A stretch of DNA of 64,000 nt from Flavobacteriaceae bacterium CP2B (GCA_001683825.1 LXTR01000038.1:1-64000), one strand, 5' to 3'; counted from the first letter of the stretch, positions 17,221 through 27,821 are shown. Notes: generated from the sequence alone by a model not told the origin. Numbers and translations: made by a program.

Positions 17221-18222
17221 ATGGATGAAGTAAAACAGATTGTTGCGGATATTCGCGAGGGCACCATAAAGCCTATCTATTTTCTTATGGGCGAGGAACC
17301 CTACTTTGTGGACAAACTGGCCGAATATATCGGAGACACCATCCTCACGGAAGAGGAAAAGGGCTTTAACCAGATGGTCATTTATGGGAAAGAGGTAGGC
17401 ATAGACGATATTGTGAGTGCCGCCAAACGATATCCCATGATGTCTGAAAGGCAGGTGGTCATCGTAAAAGAAGCACAGCACCTGTCACGGACCATTGAAG
17501 ACCTGACGCCCTATGCCGAAAACCCGCAGCTTTCCACCGTCCTGGTGATTTGTTACAAATACAAAAAACTGGATAGGCGCAAGAAGTTGCATAAGGCGAT
17601 CCGCCAGCACGGCGTGGTATTTGAAAGCAAAAAGCTCTATGAGAACCAGGTGTCAGACTGGATTCGCACCCTGTTAAAGGGAAAAGGGTATACCATTTCC
17701 CTGAAGGCCGCCATTTTGCTGGTAGAATACCTGGGCACAGACCTTAGCCGGATCAACAACGAGGTAGACAAGCTACTGCTTGTGCTGCCCAAGGGCACAG
17801 AGATTGGCCCTGCAGACATAGAAGAGCATATAGGGATCAGCAAGGATTACAACAACTTCGAACTAAAGAAAGCCATAGGGGAGAAAGACGTTGCCAAAGC
17901 GGCCAGGATCATCCACTATTTCTCCGAAAACCCCAAGGACAACCCTTTTGTGGTGACCATCACCCTGTTGCATTCCTTCTTTTCGCAATTATTGCAATAC
18001 CACGGGCTAAAGGACCATTCCCCCAAAAGCGTGGCATCGGCCCTCAAAATCAGCCCCTATTTTGTTTCTGAATACCAGACGGCAGCACGCAACTACCCCA
18101 TGAAAAGAGTTAGCCAGATCGTTAGTGAACTGCGCGAAATGGACCTGAAAGGCAAAGGTGTGGGCGCTTCCAATATGTCTCAGGCAGACCTGCTCAAGGA
18201 ACTGCTGGTAAAAATCATCTAG
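17221..18222 (+). CDS. holA: DNA polymerase III subunit delta
   Basis: The 333-residue delta subunit of the clamp loader opens the beta sliding clamp. The N-terminus has the HolA pattern KPIYFLMGEEPYFVDK, followed by RYPMMSERQVVIVKEAQHL, the TTVLVICYK-like strand and the C-terminal collar region with NPFVVTITLLHSFFSQLLQYH. Length is normal. Its start is 26 bp from the divergent HsdR-N-like gene and its stop is 1 bp from that of the convergent DoxX gene, so it is tightly packed. Confidence 0.93.
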   Translation: MDEVKQIVADIREGTIKPIYFLMGEEPYFVDKLAEYIGDTILTEEEKGFNQMVIYGKEVGIDDIVSAAKRYPMMSERQVVIVKEAQHLSRTIEDLTPYAENPQLSTVLVICYKYKKLDRRKKLHKAIRQHGVVFESKKLYENQVSDWIRTLLKGKGYTISLKAAILLVEYLGTDLSRINNEVDKLLLVLPKGTEIGPADIEEHIGISKDYNNFELKKAIGEKDVAKAARIIHYFSENPKDNPFVVTITLLHSFFSQLLQYHGLKDHSPKSVASALKISPYFVSEYQTAARNYPMKRVSQIVSELREMDLKGKGVGASNMSQADLLKELLVKII

Positions 18223-18223
18223 T

Positions 18224-18601
18224 TTATTTTTTGTCGATGCTGTACCGTCCCGGGCCCAGCAAGATGATGAGCACGAAATACGACAGGAACAACAGGGCTT
18301 TTTCCTTGACGCTGAAAGGGTCGGCTCCGTGCACCATCGTAGCGGCCACCAACATGGTAAAAGCCGGCGGAAGGGCGGTCCAGCGCGTTTTATACCCCAG
18401 GATAAGCAGGATGGGGCAAACAAATTCGCCAATAACGGCCAGGAACAGCGAAGGGGCCGCCCCGATTCCAATGGGGTCGCCAAATTCGAAGTTCCCGGAA
18501 ATAAGTTTTTGGAATTTCGGAATCCCGTGGGTCAATAACATCACCGAAGGCAGGATTCTGAGTAGGGCAAGCCCTACATCATTTTTGAGGGAGTTTTTCA
18601 T
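18224..18601 (-). CDS. DoxX family membrane protein
   Basis: The 125-residue protein has about four membrane helices. The DoxX pattern is visible: ALLRILPSVMLLTHGIPKFQKL at the N-terminus, IGEFVCPILLILGYKTR in the second half, then TMLVAATMVHGADPF and a last hydrophobic helix ending LLGPGRYSID. DoxX-type proteins are linked to quinone- or thiol-related redox processes in some bacteria; the role here is not known. It converges on holA with 1 bp between the genes. Confidence 0.88.
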   Translation of the reverse strand: MKNSLKNDVGLALLRILPSVMLLTHGIPKFQKLISGNFEFGDPIGIGAAPSLFLAVIGEFVCPILLILGYKTRWTALPPAFTMLVAATMVHGADPFSVKEKALLFLSYFVLIILLGPGRYSIDKK

Positions 18602-18808
18602 TCATTATAAGATTGGTTTCCCTGTAAATGTAAAATAATTTTAAAGAATACCGATAATTCTTAAACAAGAAGAAGGCTCACCCCCCGAATGGCATCATTC
18701 CTCGAAACCGGTGAATAAACCAACATTTCGGCAATGGCAAAGGTTTAAACGCACGGGCTTGCCCTGGATCCGTAGCGAATAAGAAATGGACAATGAAAGC
18801 GGGATTAT

Positions 18809-21223
18809 TTATCGCAATTTTGGAAAGTCCGCGGGGTTCGCCTCGTGCATGATGGCATAAACCTTTTCAAAAATATCTTCGGCGCTGGGTTTGGAAAAAT
18901 AATCCCCATCAGTACCGTAGGCAGGGCGATGCGGCTTGGCGCTCAGGGTTTGCGGGGCACTGTCCAGGTAGCGATAGGCGCCTTGTTTTTCCACAATCTC
19001 CTGCAGCAGGTAGGCGGCGCATCCACCTGGGACATCCTCGTCAATGACCAGCAAACGGTTGGTTTTTTGCACGCTCTTCAGCATATCGCCCCTGAGGTCG
19101 AAGGGCAACAGGGTCTGGGCATCAATCACTTCGGCATCGATCCCGACCTCCAACAATTCCCGGGCCACTTCATTCACGATCCTGAGGGTGGACCCATAGG
19201 ACAGGAGGGTGATATCGGCCCCTTCCTTTAGGGTCTCCACAACCCCAATGGGCGTGCAGTGTGCCCCCAAATTATCGGGCATGGGTTCTTTCAATCGGTA
19301 TCCGTTGAGGCTCTCGATGATGAGCGCCGGTTCATCACTTTTCATCAGGGTATTGTAAAAGCCAGCGGCCCTGGTCATATCCCGGGGCACCAAAATGTAC
19401 ATGCCCCTGAGCAGGTGGACCAATCCGCCCATTGGGGAACCGGAATGCCAGATCCCCTCCAGCCGGTGGCCACGGGTGCGCACGATCAGCGGGGCTTTTT
19501 GTTTCCCAACGGTGCGGTACAGCAGGGTGGCCAGGTCGTCACTAAGGGTTTGGATGGCATACAGGATGTAATCCAGGTACTGGATTTCGGCGATGGGGCG
19601 CAAACCCCGCATGGCGAGCCCAATACCCTGACCTATTATAGTAGCTTCGCGGATCCCGGTATCAGCGATCCGCAAGGGGCCGTATTTCTTCTGCAGTCCT
19701 TCGAGGCCCTGGTTTACGTCGCCTATCGCGCCACTATCTTCCCCAAAGATGAGGGCTTCGGGGTAGGAGTCGAAGAGCCTGTCAAAATTATCCCTCAGGA
19801 TGATACGCCCATCGACCATTTCGGGTTCTGCCCCGTAGGTGGGTGCTATTTCCTCTATGCGTGTAGCCCTGTTGGGATGTTCGCTGTAGAGGTAGGAACT
19901 GTATTTGGGCTGCTCCGTTGCCAGGTATTGGGTCACCCAGTCCTGCAACGCGCGGCGTTCAGGGTGGTTTTCCCCCAATAGATAACGCAGCGCCCTGCGC
20001 GCCTTGGAGGCCAGCTCCTTCTTAAGCGGTTCTTCGATCGCGATCAGGTCGTTTTTTATACGGGTGATCCGCGCCTTGTTCACACTTTTACCGGCAGCTG
20101 CATGCAGCAGCCCCACCAGCGCTTTTTTGGCTTTTAGCTGTGGGGCCAGGAACTCTGCCCAGGCTTCTTTTTTGGCTACGCGGACCTGTTTTTTGATTTC
20201 TTTCTCGAGGGCACCCAGTTCTTCGTCGCTGGCGATATTGTTCTCCAGGATCCATTCGCGGAACCGCCGGTTGCAGTCATGGGCCTTTTCCCATTCAAGG
20301 CGTTTTTCACTCTTGTAGCGTTCGTGCGACCCTGAGGTTGAATGCCCTTGGGGCTGGGTCAGTTCGGTGATATGGATGATGACCGGGACATGCTCTTCGC
20401 GGGCGAGGTCCCCGGCGTCTTCATAGGCATGGATCAGGGCCGTATAGTCCCAGCCCTTGACCTTCATGAGTTCATAGCCCGCATGTTCCTCATCTCTTTG
20501 AAAGCCTTTTAAAACCTCCGAAATGTCTTCCTTGGTGGTTTGGAATTTGGCGGGCACCGAAATTCCGTAATCGTCGTCCCAGATGCTCACCACCATGGGA
20601 ACCTGCATGACCCCGCCGGCATTGATGGTTTCAAAAAAGAGCCCTTCACTGGTAGAGGCGTTCCCTATGGTCCCCCAGGCCACTTCATTGCCCTTATTCG
20701 AAAATCGGGCGGAATCTATCCCCCCTACGTGGCGGTATATTTTAGAGGCCTGTGCCAAGCCCAGTAACCGCGGCATTTGCCCGGCGGTACAGGAAATATC
20801 GGCACTGCTATTCTTCTGCTGCGTAAGATCCTTCCAGTTTCCCTCCTCATCCAGGCTATAGGTGAGGAAGTGCCCCCCCATCTGCCTGCCGGCACTCATG
20901 GGCTCCAGTTGGATATTGCTGGTGGCGTATAAGCCGTGAAACAGGTCTTTTGGGGTAAGCAGCCCCAGGGCCATCATAAAGGTCTGGTCCCGGTAATAGC
21001 CACTGCGGAAGTCACCATCTTTAAAAGAGCGCGCCATGGCCAGTTGCGGCAATTCCTTTCCATCCCCGAAAATCCCAAATTTGGCCTTGCCCGTAAGGAC
21101 TTCCCGACGTCCCAGCAGGCTGCACTCGCGGCTGGTAACGGCAACTTTGTAATCCTGTAGTATTTGCGCCCTGAAATCTTCGAAGGAAATATTGTCGCCA
21201 GTTTCAAGCTTTGCTTCTTTCAT
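18809..21223 (-). CDS. Fused 2-oxoacid dehydrogenase E1 alpha/beta protein with non-canonical TPP motif
   Basis: The 804-residue thiamine-diphosphate enzyme joins an E1-alpha-like half (about residues 1-400) to an E1-beta-like half (about 455-800; ALIFGEDSGAIGDVNQG, LRPIAEIQYLDYI, LLVIDEDVPGGCAAYLLQE). Family knowledge would predict oxidative decarboxylation of branched-chain 2-oxoacids. The TPP/Mg2+ motif, usually GDG/GEG...NN, is here G187-N188-A189 ... D216-D217-D218-Y. No E2 or E3 gene adjoins. A perfect -7 box lies at 21244-21251, 21 bp before the ATG. A second, canonical fusion is encoded at 53.4-55.3 kb. True substrate uncertain. Confidence 0.88.
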   Translation of the reverse strand: MKEAKLETGDNISFEDFRAQILQDYKVAVTSRECSLLGRREVLTGKAKFGIFGDGKELPQLAMARSFKDGDFRSGYYRDQTFMMALGLLTPKDLFHGLYATSNIQLEPMSAGRQMGGHFLTYSLDEEGNWKDLTQQKNSSADISCTAGQMPRLLGLAQASKIYRHVGGIDSARFSNKGNEVAWGTIGNASTSEGLFFETINAGGVMQVPMVVSIWDDDYGISVPAKFQTTKEDISEVLKGFQRDEEHAGYELMKVKGWDYTALIHAYEDAGDLAREEHVPVIIHITELTQPQGHSTSGSHERYKSEKRLEWEKAHDCNRRFREWILENNIASDEELGALEKEIKKQVRVAKKEAWAEFLAPQLKAKKALVGLLHAAAGKSVNKARITRIKNDLIAIEEPLKKELASKARRALRYLLGENHPERRALQDWVTQYLATEQPKYSSYLYSEHPNRATRIEEIAPTYGAEPEMVDGRIILRDNFDRLFDSYPEALIFGEDSGAIGDVNQGLEGLQKKYGPLRIADTGIREATIIGQGIGLAMRGLRPIAEIQYLDYILYAIQTLSDDLATLLYRTVGKQKAPLIVRTRGHRLEGIWHSGSPMGGLVHLLRGMYILVPRDMTRAAGFYNTLMKSDEPALIIESLNGYRLKEPMPDNLGAHCTPIGVVETLKEGADITLLSYGSTLRIVNEVARELLEVGIDAEVIDAQTLLPFDLRGDMLKSVQKTNRLLVIDEDVPGGCAAYLLQEIVEKQGAYRYLDSAPQTLSAKPHRPAYGTDGDYFSKPSAEDIFEKVYAIMHEANPADFPKLR

Positions 21224-21243
21224 AAGGGCTATCAGGTTTTAAG

Positions 21244-21251
21244 CAAAAGTA
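21244..21251 (-). promoter_or_regulatory. -7 promoter box for the E1 fusion gene
   Basis: TACTTTTG on the minus strand, an exact TAnnTTTG match 21 bp before the start codon. Confidence 0.5.
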
Positions 21252-21381
21252 TCAAATTACTACGGTTTATGCAATTACAGCCCCATAGTGTTATTAACGA
21301 TTTAATAACAAATCATGGTGTAGAATTATAATATTGTAATTCATTTAATGATTAGCCTTATTTTTTAAGAATTGCATAATT

Positions 21382-24225
21382 TTAGAACCACTTCCTGGTA
21401 AACAAACCGATAAGTGTCCTGGGGCTCAGGGTGACCACAAAACGGATGGATTGGTCATAATTTGGCTGTCCTATTTCCCATCCCTTGTTGGAATACAGGG
21501 GGAAGTACAACTCGAAATAATCGGTTACCAGGTTCAGCCGGACCCCGGAGTCATAGACAAAACGGGCATCGCGACCGCTATTCTTGATAAAACCGGCATC
21601 CCCGTACAGTTCTATCCAGCGCCAGATATTCATACTGGCATTGGTGGTGACGATCCAGTCGTTGGCAAACGGATCTGCCAATTTGGATTTAAAGCCCCCC
21701 TCTGCAATAATGATCTGCTGGCTGAATATGCCTGAATCTTCAGACCTCCCCAGGTAGTTAAAGTCAAAGAGGTAATCGGTGGGGCGGTCCAGTGCAAAGC
21801 TGAAAAAGTCTGAATTCGTTTCGTTGTACAGGAATTTCCCAGCAAAAAACCGCAGGTTCAGCTGGCGGTTGCTTTCAAATAATTTGCGGTATTCCAGGTT
21901 GACGGCCAGTTTGGAAAAGTTGTTCGCGAATTGGGCGTCGGCAAACCAGCTGAAATAGTTGATGATCCCGTTGTTAAAACTTGTGTAGCGTGCATTGAAT
22001 ACGCTGTAATCTGGGTCTGTTTCCAGGTCGTCCAGCTGTGGGTCGATGGTACGAAAGACATTGACGTGCCGGAACACCAACGCTTGCTGTTTGTTGGAGA
22101 TCAGGTTGTCTGGCCGCCATCCAAACGCGATGGAAGGCGTTAGGGTAGAATAGCGCGAATTTTCCTGGAAATGGAAGGTAGAGCCCCTTAGTGCGTAATT
22201 GGTGACATACATGCCGCTTTTGCCATGGTATTGCCTGAAATTGAGGCGGCCGTACCCGACGAATGACTTTTCATTCATGGCATAAGAGGGGGCAAAATCA
22301 AAGAGGAATGGTTTTTCAATCAGGGTTTTATTGGTAAGGCGCATCCCGGGGGTGAGCCCGTCATAGACGTTGAAACCCACCACGGGCATATAGAATACCT
22401 GGTTGTAGTAGGGGTCTTCCGCGTCTTTAAAGAACTGTAACTTGAGCCGTTTGTTGCTGCTGAAAAAGCCGTTGAGCGATTTCCAGTTGTCCCGCTGGTT
22501 GAATTCGGGGATCTTCTGGTCGTAATTCAGCACCAACCGCTCTTCCCCTTTGCGGGGTATCTGCACCGTCTTTTGTTCTTCAATATCCGTGATCCAATAG
22601 GTAGAAACCACCGTGTCTCCGGAGACCCCGAACAAGGAGATGGGGACATTGGTCCCGGTTTTATTTTTAAGGGTGACCCGAAGCGAATCGTCCGTTTTTT
22701 CAACTTTCCTGATCTTGAAATCGATCCGCCTGTTGGAAGATACGTAGGCATCAAAAAACCAATTGATGTCTTTGTCGTCCGCGTTTTTTTCAAGAATCGC
22801 CTTGAAGTCGTCCGGAGTAACCGGCTGTAGCTTGTATTGTTCGTAGAACTCCCGGATGCTGGTATGCACCTTATCTTCGCCCATATACTCTGCCAGATAG
22901 GCGAGGCCCAGTCCCGCCTTGTAGGTATTGGCTATCTTTTGGTTGAATTTGATCAGGGAATCATTGGGGGTGGTCAGGGGCTGGTCCAGGTTTTTTCGGG
23001 CCATTAGCATATACATCAGCGAGTACTGGTCATTGAAGGCCATTTTTGCAAGGTGGAAACTGCGTACGCCCCAGATGTCGGATAGTTTCCCCAATAGTTT
23101 CTGGTCCGGATAAAACTGCTCCACATAGAGGATCATCAGGTAGTTGACCAGGGCATCGCTCACCCACTTGTCCTTGCGGGGGTTTAAGAAGATGGTTTCC
23201 CGCATATAGCTGCCCAGGGCCGTTTTGAGGAATTTCATCTCAAACTGGAACTTTTCGTCATAGGGCCTGATAAAGGAGGGCAATTGGCTAAGCCCGTATA
23301 GCGGGTTCTTGTTGAAGTCGATATCGCTGACCAGCAGCTGTTCATACGGGAATTCACCCAGGTTTTCATGGATAAAACGCGTAATTCGGTTGATGGAAAC
23401 CCCCTGGGCAATCTCGTTGTACTTGGCTGCCGTAATGTCTGTTACCACAATCAGGTGGGGCGTGACATGCTTGGTGAAACGGTTGTTGCGGTTCAGGATA
23501 ATGTCACAACTCTTGCGGTTCACCCCCTTGAGGGAGGCAAACTGCCGCCCGGGAAAGGTGTTTACGCTTACTTCATTGAAATTGGTGCCCAGGTAAAGGG
23601 AATCCGGGAAAATAAAATTGATATAGGTGTCCGTGATATCGGTATGCAGGTCTTCCAGGTTCTTGTTGGAATATAATTTCCATTCCCCGTCGTACACCGC
23701 CGGTGTCAGGTACCAGTCCTTGAGGTAAAACCCCCCGTCCGGACCGTACCCGTAGGGCGTATACCTATTGGGGGGTAGTTGCACGTCATAGGTGATAAAC
23801 AACTTGTAGCTTTCCCCCGGGGCCAGGGGCTTGTTCATAATGAATTTGACAATGTCCTTTCCGGGTATCCTTTTCCAGGCGATGCCCCTGTATTCATGGT
23901 CTACCACACTGATGATTTCCGTAAAGCCGCGTTCTTCCTCCTTGGCCAGGTGCAGGCTCTTCTTGAAATCTTCGGCAAACCTTTTGGCCAATGCCGTATT
24001 CTTGTTGGAATAGGCATGGGCCCAGTCGTTGAAATACAATTCGAACAGGGTATCCCTGGATTGGTTGGTATAGATGAATTCCTGTTGGATGTTTACGATC
24101 TTGGAATCGTCCCTAAGGTCAGCCGTCATCGTATTGTTATGCTGCGCCCAGAGGGGCTGCCAGGCCCCCTGCAGGGCAAATAGCACCATGGCCACGAAAT
24201 ATACGGGAAACGTCTTTTGGGGCAT
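21382..24225 (-). CDS. M1-peptidase-fold protein without zinc site, fused to an outer-membrane beta-barrel
   Basis: The 947-residue exported product (signal peptide ends ...QPLWAQ) begins like an M1 aminopeptidase (IVNIQQEFIYTNQSRDTLFELYFNDWAHAY, in two parts the classic N-domain). At the exopeptidase-loop position there is PLYGLSQLPSF. The HEXXH helix is replaced by TALGSYMRETIF and the third-ligand region reads KWVSDALVNYLMILY, so no zinc ligand remains. From about residue 600 the chain becomes aromatic, alternating beta-barrel sequence and ends in ...TRKWF, the terminal Phe typical of outer-membrane barrels. It precedes no gene on its strand but follows the LOG-family gene by 6 bp. The role is unknown; a surface binding or assembly function is inference. 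Confidence 0.85.
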   Translation of the reverse strand: MPQKTFPVYFVAMVLFALQGAWQPLWAQHNNTMTADLRDDSKIVNIQQEFIYTNQSRDTLFELYFNDWAHAYSNKNTALAKRFAEDFKKSLHLAKEEERGFTEIISVVDHEYRGIAWKRIPGKDIVKFIMNKPLAPGESYKLFITYDVQLPPNRYTPYGYGPDGGFYLKDWYLTPAVYDGEWKLYSNKNLEDLHTDITDTYINFIFPDSLYLGTNFNEVSVNTFPGRQFASLKGVNRKSCDIILNRNNRFTKHVTPHLIVVTDITAAKYNEIAQGVSINRITRFIHENLGEFPYEQLLVSDIDFNKNPLYGLSQLPSFIRPYDEKFQFEMKFLKTALGSYMRETIFLNPRKDKWVSDALVNYLMILYVEQFYPDQKLLGKLSDIWGVRSFHLAKMAFNDQYSLMYMLMARKNLDQPLTTPNDSLIKFNQKIANTYKAGLGLAYLAEYMGEDKVHTSIREFYEQYKLQPVTPDDFKAILEKNADDKDINWFFDAYVSSNRRIDFKIRKVEKTDDSLRVTLKNKTGTNVPISLFGVSGDTVVSTYWITDIEEQKTVQIPRKGEERLVLNYDQKIPEFNQRDNWKSLNGFFSSNKRLKLQFFKDAEDPYYNQVFYMPVVGFNVYDGLTPGMRLTNKTLIEKPFLFDFAPSYAMNEKSFVGYGRLNFRQYHGKSGMYVTNYALRGSTFHFQENSRYSTLTPSIAFGWRPDNLISNKQQALVFRHVNVFRTIDPQLDDLETDPDYSVFNARYTSFNNGIINYFSWFADAQFANNFSKLAVNLEYRKLFESNRQLNLRFFAGKFLYNETNSDFFSFALDRPTDYLFDFNYLGRSEDSGIFSQQIIIAEGGFKSKLADPFANDWIVTTNASMNIWRWIELYGDAGFIKNSGRDARFVYDSGVRLNLVTDYFELYFPLYSNKGWEIGQPNYDQSIRFVVTLSPRTLIGLFTRKWF

Positions 24226-24231
24226 AGGGTT

Positions 24232-24918
24232 TTAGAAGTTGGGGCTAAGGGTATGTCCCTTGTAAAAGGCGTCAATCAGGTCTACCACCTCTTCTGCCGT
24301 GTCTGCTATTTTGATAAGGTCCATATCGGAGGCACTGATGTTCCCGGCGCCCAGCATGGTCGTTTTAATCCAATCGATCAATCCGTGCCAGAACTCGGAG
24401 CCGACCAGGATGATGGGAAATTTACCGATTTTGTGGGTTTGGATAAGGGTAATGGCTTCAAACAATTCATCCAGGGTGCCAAATCCGCCAGGAAGCACAA
24501 TGAAGCCCTGGGAATATTTCACAAACATGACCTTCCTGACAAAGAAATAGTCAAAGTCCAGGCTTTTATCGTCGTCAATATAGGGGTTGTCGTGCTGCTC
24601 GAAAGGCAGGTCTATGTTGAGGCCCACGGAGGTGCCCCCGGCCAGGTGGGCGCCCCTGTTGCCCGCCTCCATGATCCCGGGCCCGCCCCCGGTGATAATG
24701 CCGTAGCCGGCTTCGGCCACCTTACGGGCTACTTGTATGGCCAATTGGTAATATTTGCCGTCCTCACGGGTACGGGAAGACCCAAATATGGAAACACAAG
24801 GGCCTATGGCACTCATTTTTTCAAAACCATTCACAAATTCCCCCATGATCTTGAAGATCGCCCAGGAATCATTGGTTTTAATTTCATTCCATCCTTTGTG
24901 ATGCCGTTCTTTTCTCAT
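24232..24918 (-). CDS. LOG family protein (TIGR00730, cytokinin riboside 5'-monophosphate phosphoribohydrolase type)
   Basis: The 228-residue Rossmann-fold lysine-decarboxylase-like protein has the two family signatures GGGPGIMEA and PGGFGTLDELFE, plus VSIFGSSRT at the N-terminus. Family members hydrolyse nucleoside monophosphates to a base and ribose 5-phosphate. In bacteria this often serves nucleotide salvage rather than cytokinin production. It lies 44 bp after uvrA and 6 bp before the M1-like barrel gene, all on the minus strand, so these may be cotranscribed. Confidence 0.9.
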   Translation of the reverse strand: MRKERHHKGWNEIKTNDSWAIFKIMGEFVNGFEKMSAIGPCVSIFGSSRTREDGKYYQLAIQVARKVAEAGYGIITGGGPGIMEAGNRGAHLAGGTSVGLNIDLPFEQHDNPYIDDDKSLDFDYFFVRKVMFVKYSQGFIVLPGGFGTLDELFEAITLIQTHKIGKFPIILVGSEFWHGLIDWIKTTMLGAGNISASDMDLIKIADTAEEVVDLIDAFYKGHTLSPNF

Positions 24919-24962
24919 AGTTTATCCGGTATTTGTCTGGGGGTACAGGTTTGGTCGTGGTG

Positions 24963-27821
24963 TTAGCCCTGCGCCTCGACAGCTTGGTCTATTTTCAGTT
25001 CTTTTCTCAAAAAGGCACCCGTATAGCTCCGCGGGTGGGCTGCTACCGTTTCCGGGCTGCCTGTGGCAACTACCTGTCCGCCCTCGCGCCCCCCTTCGTA
25101 TCCAATATCGATAATATGGTCTGCCATTTTTATCACATCCAGGTTATGTTCGATAATCAGGATGGTGTTGCCCTTATTCACCAATTTGTTCAGCACTTCC
25201 ATCAGCACCCGGATGTCTTCGAAATGCAAGCCGGTGGTGGGTTCATCCAGGATATAGAACGTGTTTCCGGTGTCCCTCTTGGAAAGTTCAGTCGCCAGTT
25301 TTACCCTTTGGGCCTCGCCCCCCGACAAGGTGGTAGATTGTTGCCCCAGGGAAATGTATCCCAGCCCCACATCCTGTATGGTTTTAAGCTTGCGATGGAT
25401 TTTTGGGATGTTTTCAAAGAATTCCACCGCTTCGTTGATGGTCATTTCCAGTACATCCGCAATTGATTTGCCCTTATACCGGATTTCCAGGGTTTCCCGG
25501 TTGAAGCGTTTTCCATAGCAGGTTTCGCATTCCACATAGACATCCGGCAAAAAGTTCATCTCAATCACCCGCAACCCGCCTCCCTGGCAGGTTTCACAAC
25601 GCCCGCCTTTGACATTGAAACTGAAGCGCCCGGGCTTATAACCCCGGATAGCCGCTTCGGGGACTTTGGCGAAAAGCGACCGGATCTCGCTAAAGACCCC
25701 GGTGTAGGTGGCCGGGTTAGACCTGGGGGTCCTTCCGATAGGAGATTGGTTGATATCAATGACCTTGTCAATATGTTCCAGCCCCTCGATGGTTTTATAG
25801 GGAAGGGGCTTCTTTACCCCGTTAAAGTAATGGGCGTTCATGATGGGGTAGAGGGTCTCGTTGACCAGTGTAGACTTTCCGCTTCCCGAAACACCGCTAA
25901 CGCCAATCATGGTCCCCAATGGGAATTCAACGGTAACCCCTTTTAGATTATTGCCTGTACAACCGCTTAAAATGATCTTATTGCCATTGCCTTTCCGCCT
26001 TTTCGCGGGAATGGGGATTTCCTTTTCCCCACTGATGAATGCAGCGGTCAGGGTTTTTTGCTGCATCATTGTCCCCGGGCTACCCTCAAAGATAATTTCG
26101 CCCCCGTGTTTCCCGGCCTTGGGCCCGATGTCGATCACATGGTCCGCGCATTCGATCATTTCCCGGTCGTGCTCGACCACAATTACCGAATTCCCGAGGT
26201 CCCTCAGTGATTCCAGGGACCGTATCAACCGGTGGTTATCACGCTGGTGCAACCCAATGCTCGGCTCATCGAGGATATAGAGCACCCCTACGAGTTGGGA
26301 GCCGATTTGCGTTGCGAGCCGTATCCTTTGCGCTTCACCCCCGGAAAGCGTTTTGGAACCGCGGTTTAGCGACAGGTATTCCAGGCCGACATCCAGCAGG
26401 AATTGGATCCTTGCACGGATTTCCTTCAGAATTTCGGAAGCGATCAGTTTCTGGTTACCTTCCAGCCGGGCATCCAGTCCCTGGAAAAAATCCGCGAGTT
26501 CTTTGATGTCCATCTGTGCCAGTTCCGCAATGTTCCTTTCCCCTATCCGAAAGTAAAGAGCGGATTTTTTGAGGCGGGAACCTTCGCAGGAGGGGCACAG
26601 CACCTTGTCCATATATTCCTTTGCCCAGCGACGTATCGAGGTGGCGTCTGTCTGGTCGTACTGTTGTTTGATAAAGTTGGCGATCCCCTCGTAATCTATT
26701 TTGTATTCCCTGCGCACCCCCAGGGTCTTGGAGTCTACCTCGAAACGCTCATCGCCCCCGTAAAGAATAACCTGCATGGCCGCTTCCGGGATTTGGGAGA
26801 GGGGGTCGGTAAGCTCAAAGCCATAGCGTTTTGCGATGGTCTCCAACTGCTTGAAGGCCCAGGATTTGCGGTATTCGCCAAGCGGTGCAATCCCCCCGGC
26901 GTGGATAGAGAGCCTTTTGTTGGGGAGGATCTTGTCAATGTTCACGGTATGCACATGCCCCAGGCCGCTACAGGTGGGGCACATCCCTTTGGGGGAGTTA
27001 AAGGAAAAGGTATTGGGTTCGGGGGTGGGGTAGGAGATCCCCGTACTGGGACACATCAGGTCCCTGCTGAAATACCGGGGTACGGTGGCCCCTTCCTCCA
27101 GTACCATCAACACATTGTCCCCGTGGTACATGGCCGTATGGATAGATTCCATGAGCCGTTTCCGGAGATCGTCTGAACCGGCTACCTTAAGACGGTCTAT
27201 GACAATCTCAATATCATGGGTCTTGTAGCGGTCTACTTTCATCCCCTTTACCAGGTCTGTTATCGCGCCATCCACGCGAACCTTCACAAACCCCTGTTTG
27301 CCAATCTGCTCAAAGAGTTCGCGGTAGTGCCCTTTGCGGGACCGGACCGATGGGGCCAGCATGCTGATCCGCTTCCCTTCAAATTCCGTAAGGATAAGAT
27401 CTCGGATCTGTTCATCGCTATAGCTGACCATCTTCTCGCCGGTGTTGTAGCTGTAGGCATCGGCTGCCCTTGCATAGAGGAGCCTCAGGAAATCATATAT
27501 TTCAGTAATGGTCCCCACGGTGGAACGGGGCGATTTTGAAGTGGTTTTTTGCTCTATGGCGATCACCGGGGACAGGCCGTCAATCTTGTCTACATCGGGC
27601 CTTTCCAGCCCACCCAGGAATTGGCGTGCATAGGCGGAGAACGTTTCGATATACCGCCTTTGCCCTTCCGCATAAATGGTATCAAAGGCAAGGGAGGATT
27701 TACCGCTGCCCGATAAGCCGGTAATCACCACGAGCTTTTCCCTGGGGATGGTCACGTCGATATTCTTGAGGTTATGGACGCGGGCCCCCTTTACTTCTAT
27801 GTTTTCTTCGTATGATATCAT
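24963..27821 (-). CDS. uvrA: Excinuclease ABC subunit A
   Basis: UvrA is the damage-sensing ABC ATPase of nucleotide excision repair. The 952-residue product has both halves: [20 protein letters not shown] at the N-terminal Walker A, zinc-finger cysteines ([17 protein letters not shown] and, in the second half, [16 protein letters not shown]), two LSGGEAQR signatures and the second Walker [16 protein letters not shown]. The ATG at 27821 ([20 protein letters not shown]) is the natural UvrA start. The 35-residue upstream extension is rejected because a near-match -7 box lies at 27840-27847 inside it. Confidence 0.96.
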   Translation of the reverse strand: MISYEENIEVKGARVHNLKNIDVTIPREKLVVITGLSGSGKSSLAFDTIYAEGQRRYIETFSAYARQFLGGLERPDVDKIDGLSPVIAIEQKTTSKSPRSTVGTITEIYDFLRLLYARAADAYSYNTGEKMVSYSDEQIRDLILTEFEGKRISMLAPSVRSRKGHYRELFEQIGKQGFVKVRVDGAITDLVKGMKVDRYKTHDIEIVIDRLKVAGSDDLRKRLMESIHTAMYHGDNVLMVLEEGATVPRYFSRDLMCPSTGISYPTPEPNTFSFNSPKGMCPTCSGLGHVHTVNIDKILPNKRLSIHAGGIAPLGEYRKSWAFKQLETIAKRYGFELTDPLSQIPEAAMQVILYGGDERFEVDSKTLGVRREYKIDYEGIANFIKQQYDQTDATSIRRWAKEYMDKVLCPSCEGSRLKKSALYFRIGERNIAELAQMDIKELADFFQGLDARLEGNQKLIASEILKEIRARIQFLLDVGLEYLSLNRGSKTLSGGEAQRIRLATQIGSQLVGVLYILDEPSIGLHQRDNHRLIRSLESLRDLGNSVIVVEHDREMIECADHVIDIGPKAGKHGGEIIFEGSPGTMMQQKTLTAAFISGEKEIPIPAKRRKGNGNKIILSGCTGNNLKGVTVEFPLGTMIGVSGVSGSGKSTLVNETLYPIMNAHYFNGVKKPLPYKTIEGLEHIDKVIDINQSPIGRTPRSNPATYTGVFSEIRSLFAKVPEAAIRGYKPGRFSFNVKGGRCETCQGGGLRVIEMNFLPDVYVECETCYGKRFNRETLEIRYKGKSIADVLEMTINEAVEFFENIPKIHRKLKTIQDVGLGYISLGQQSTTLSGGEAQRVKLATELSKRDTGNTFYILDEPTTGLHFEDIRVLMEVLNKLVNKGNTILIIEHNLDVIKMADHIIDIGYEGGREGGQVVATGSPETVAAHPRSYTGAFLRKELKIDQAVEAQG

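Noticed and set aside
18602-18808. Search for a gene or RNA between the DoxX and E1 fusion genes
   Set aside because: No open frame of interest, hairpin with T tract or promoter box convincing enough to report.
26403-27176. 257-residue plus-strand frame inside uvrA
   Set aside because: Antisense shadow of a GC-rich gene; composition is Gly/Pro/His-rich and not domain-like.
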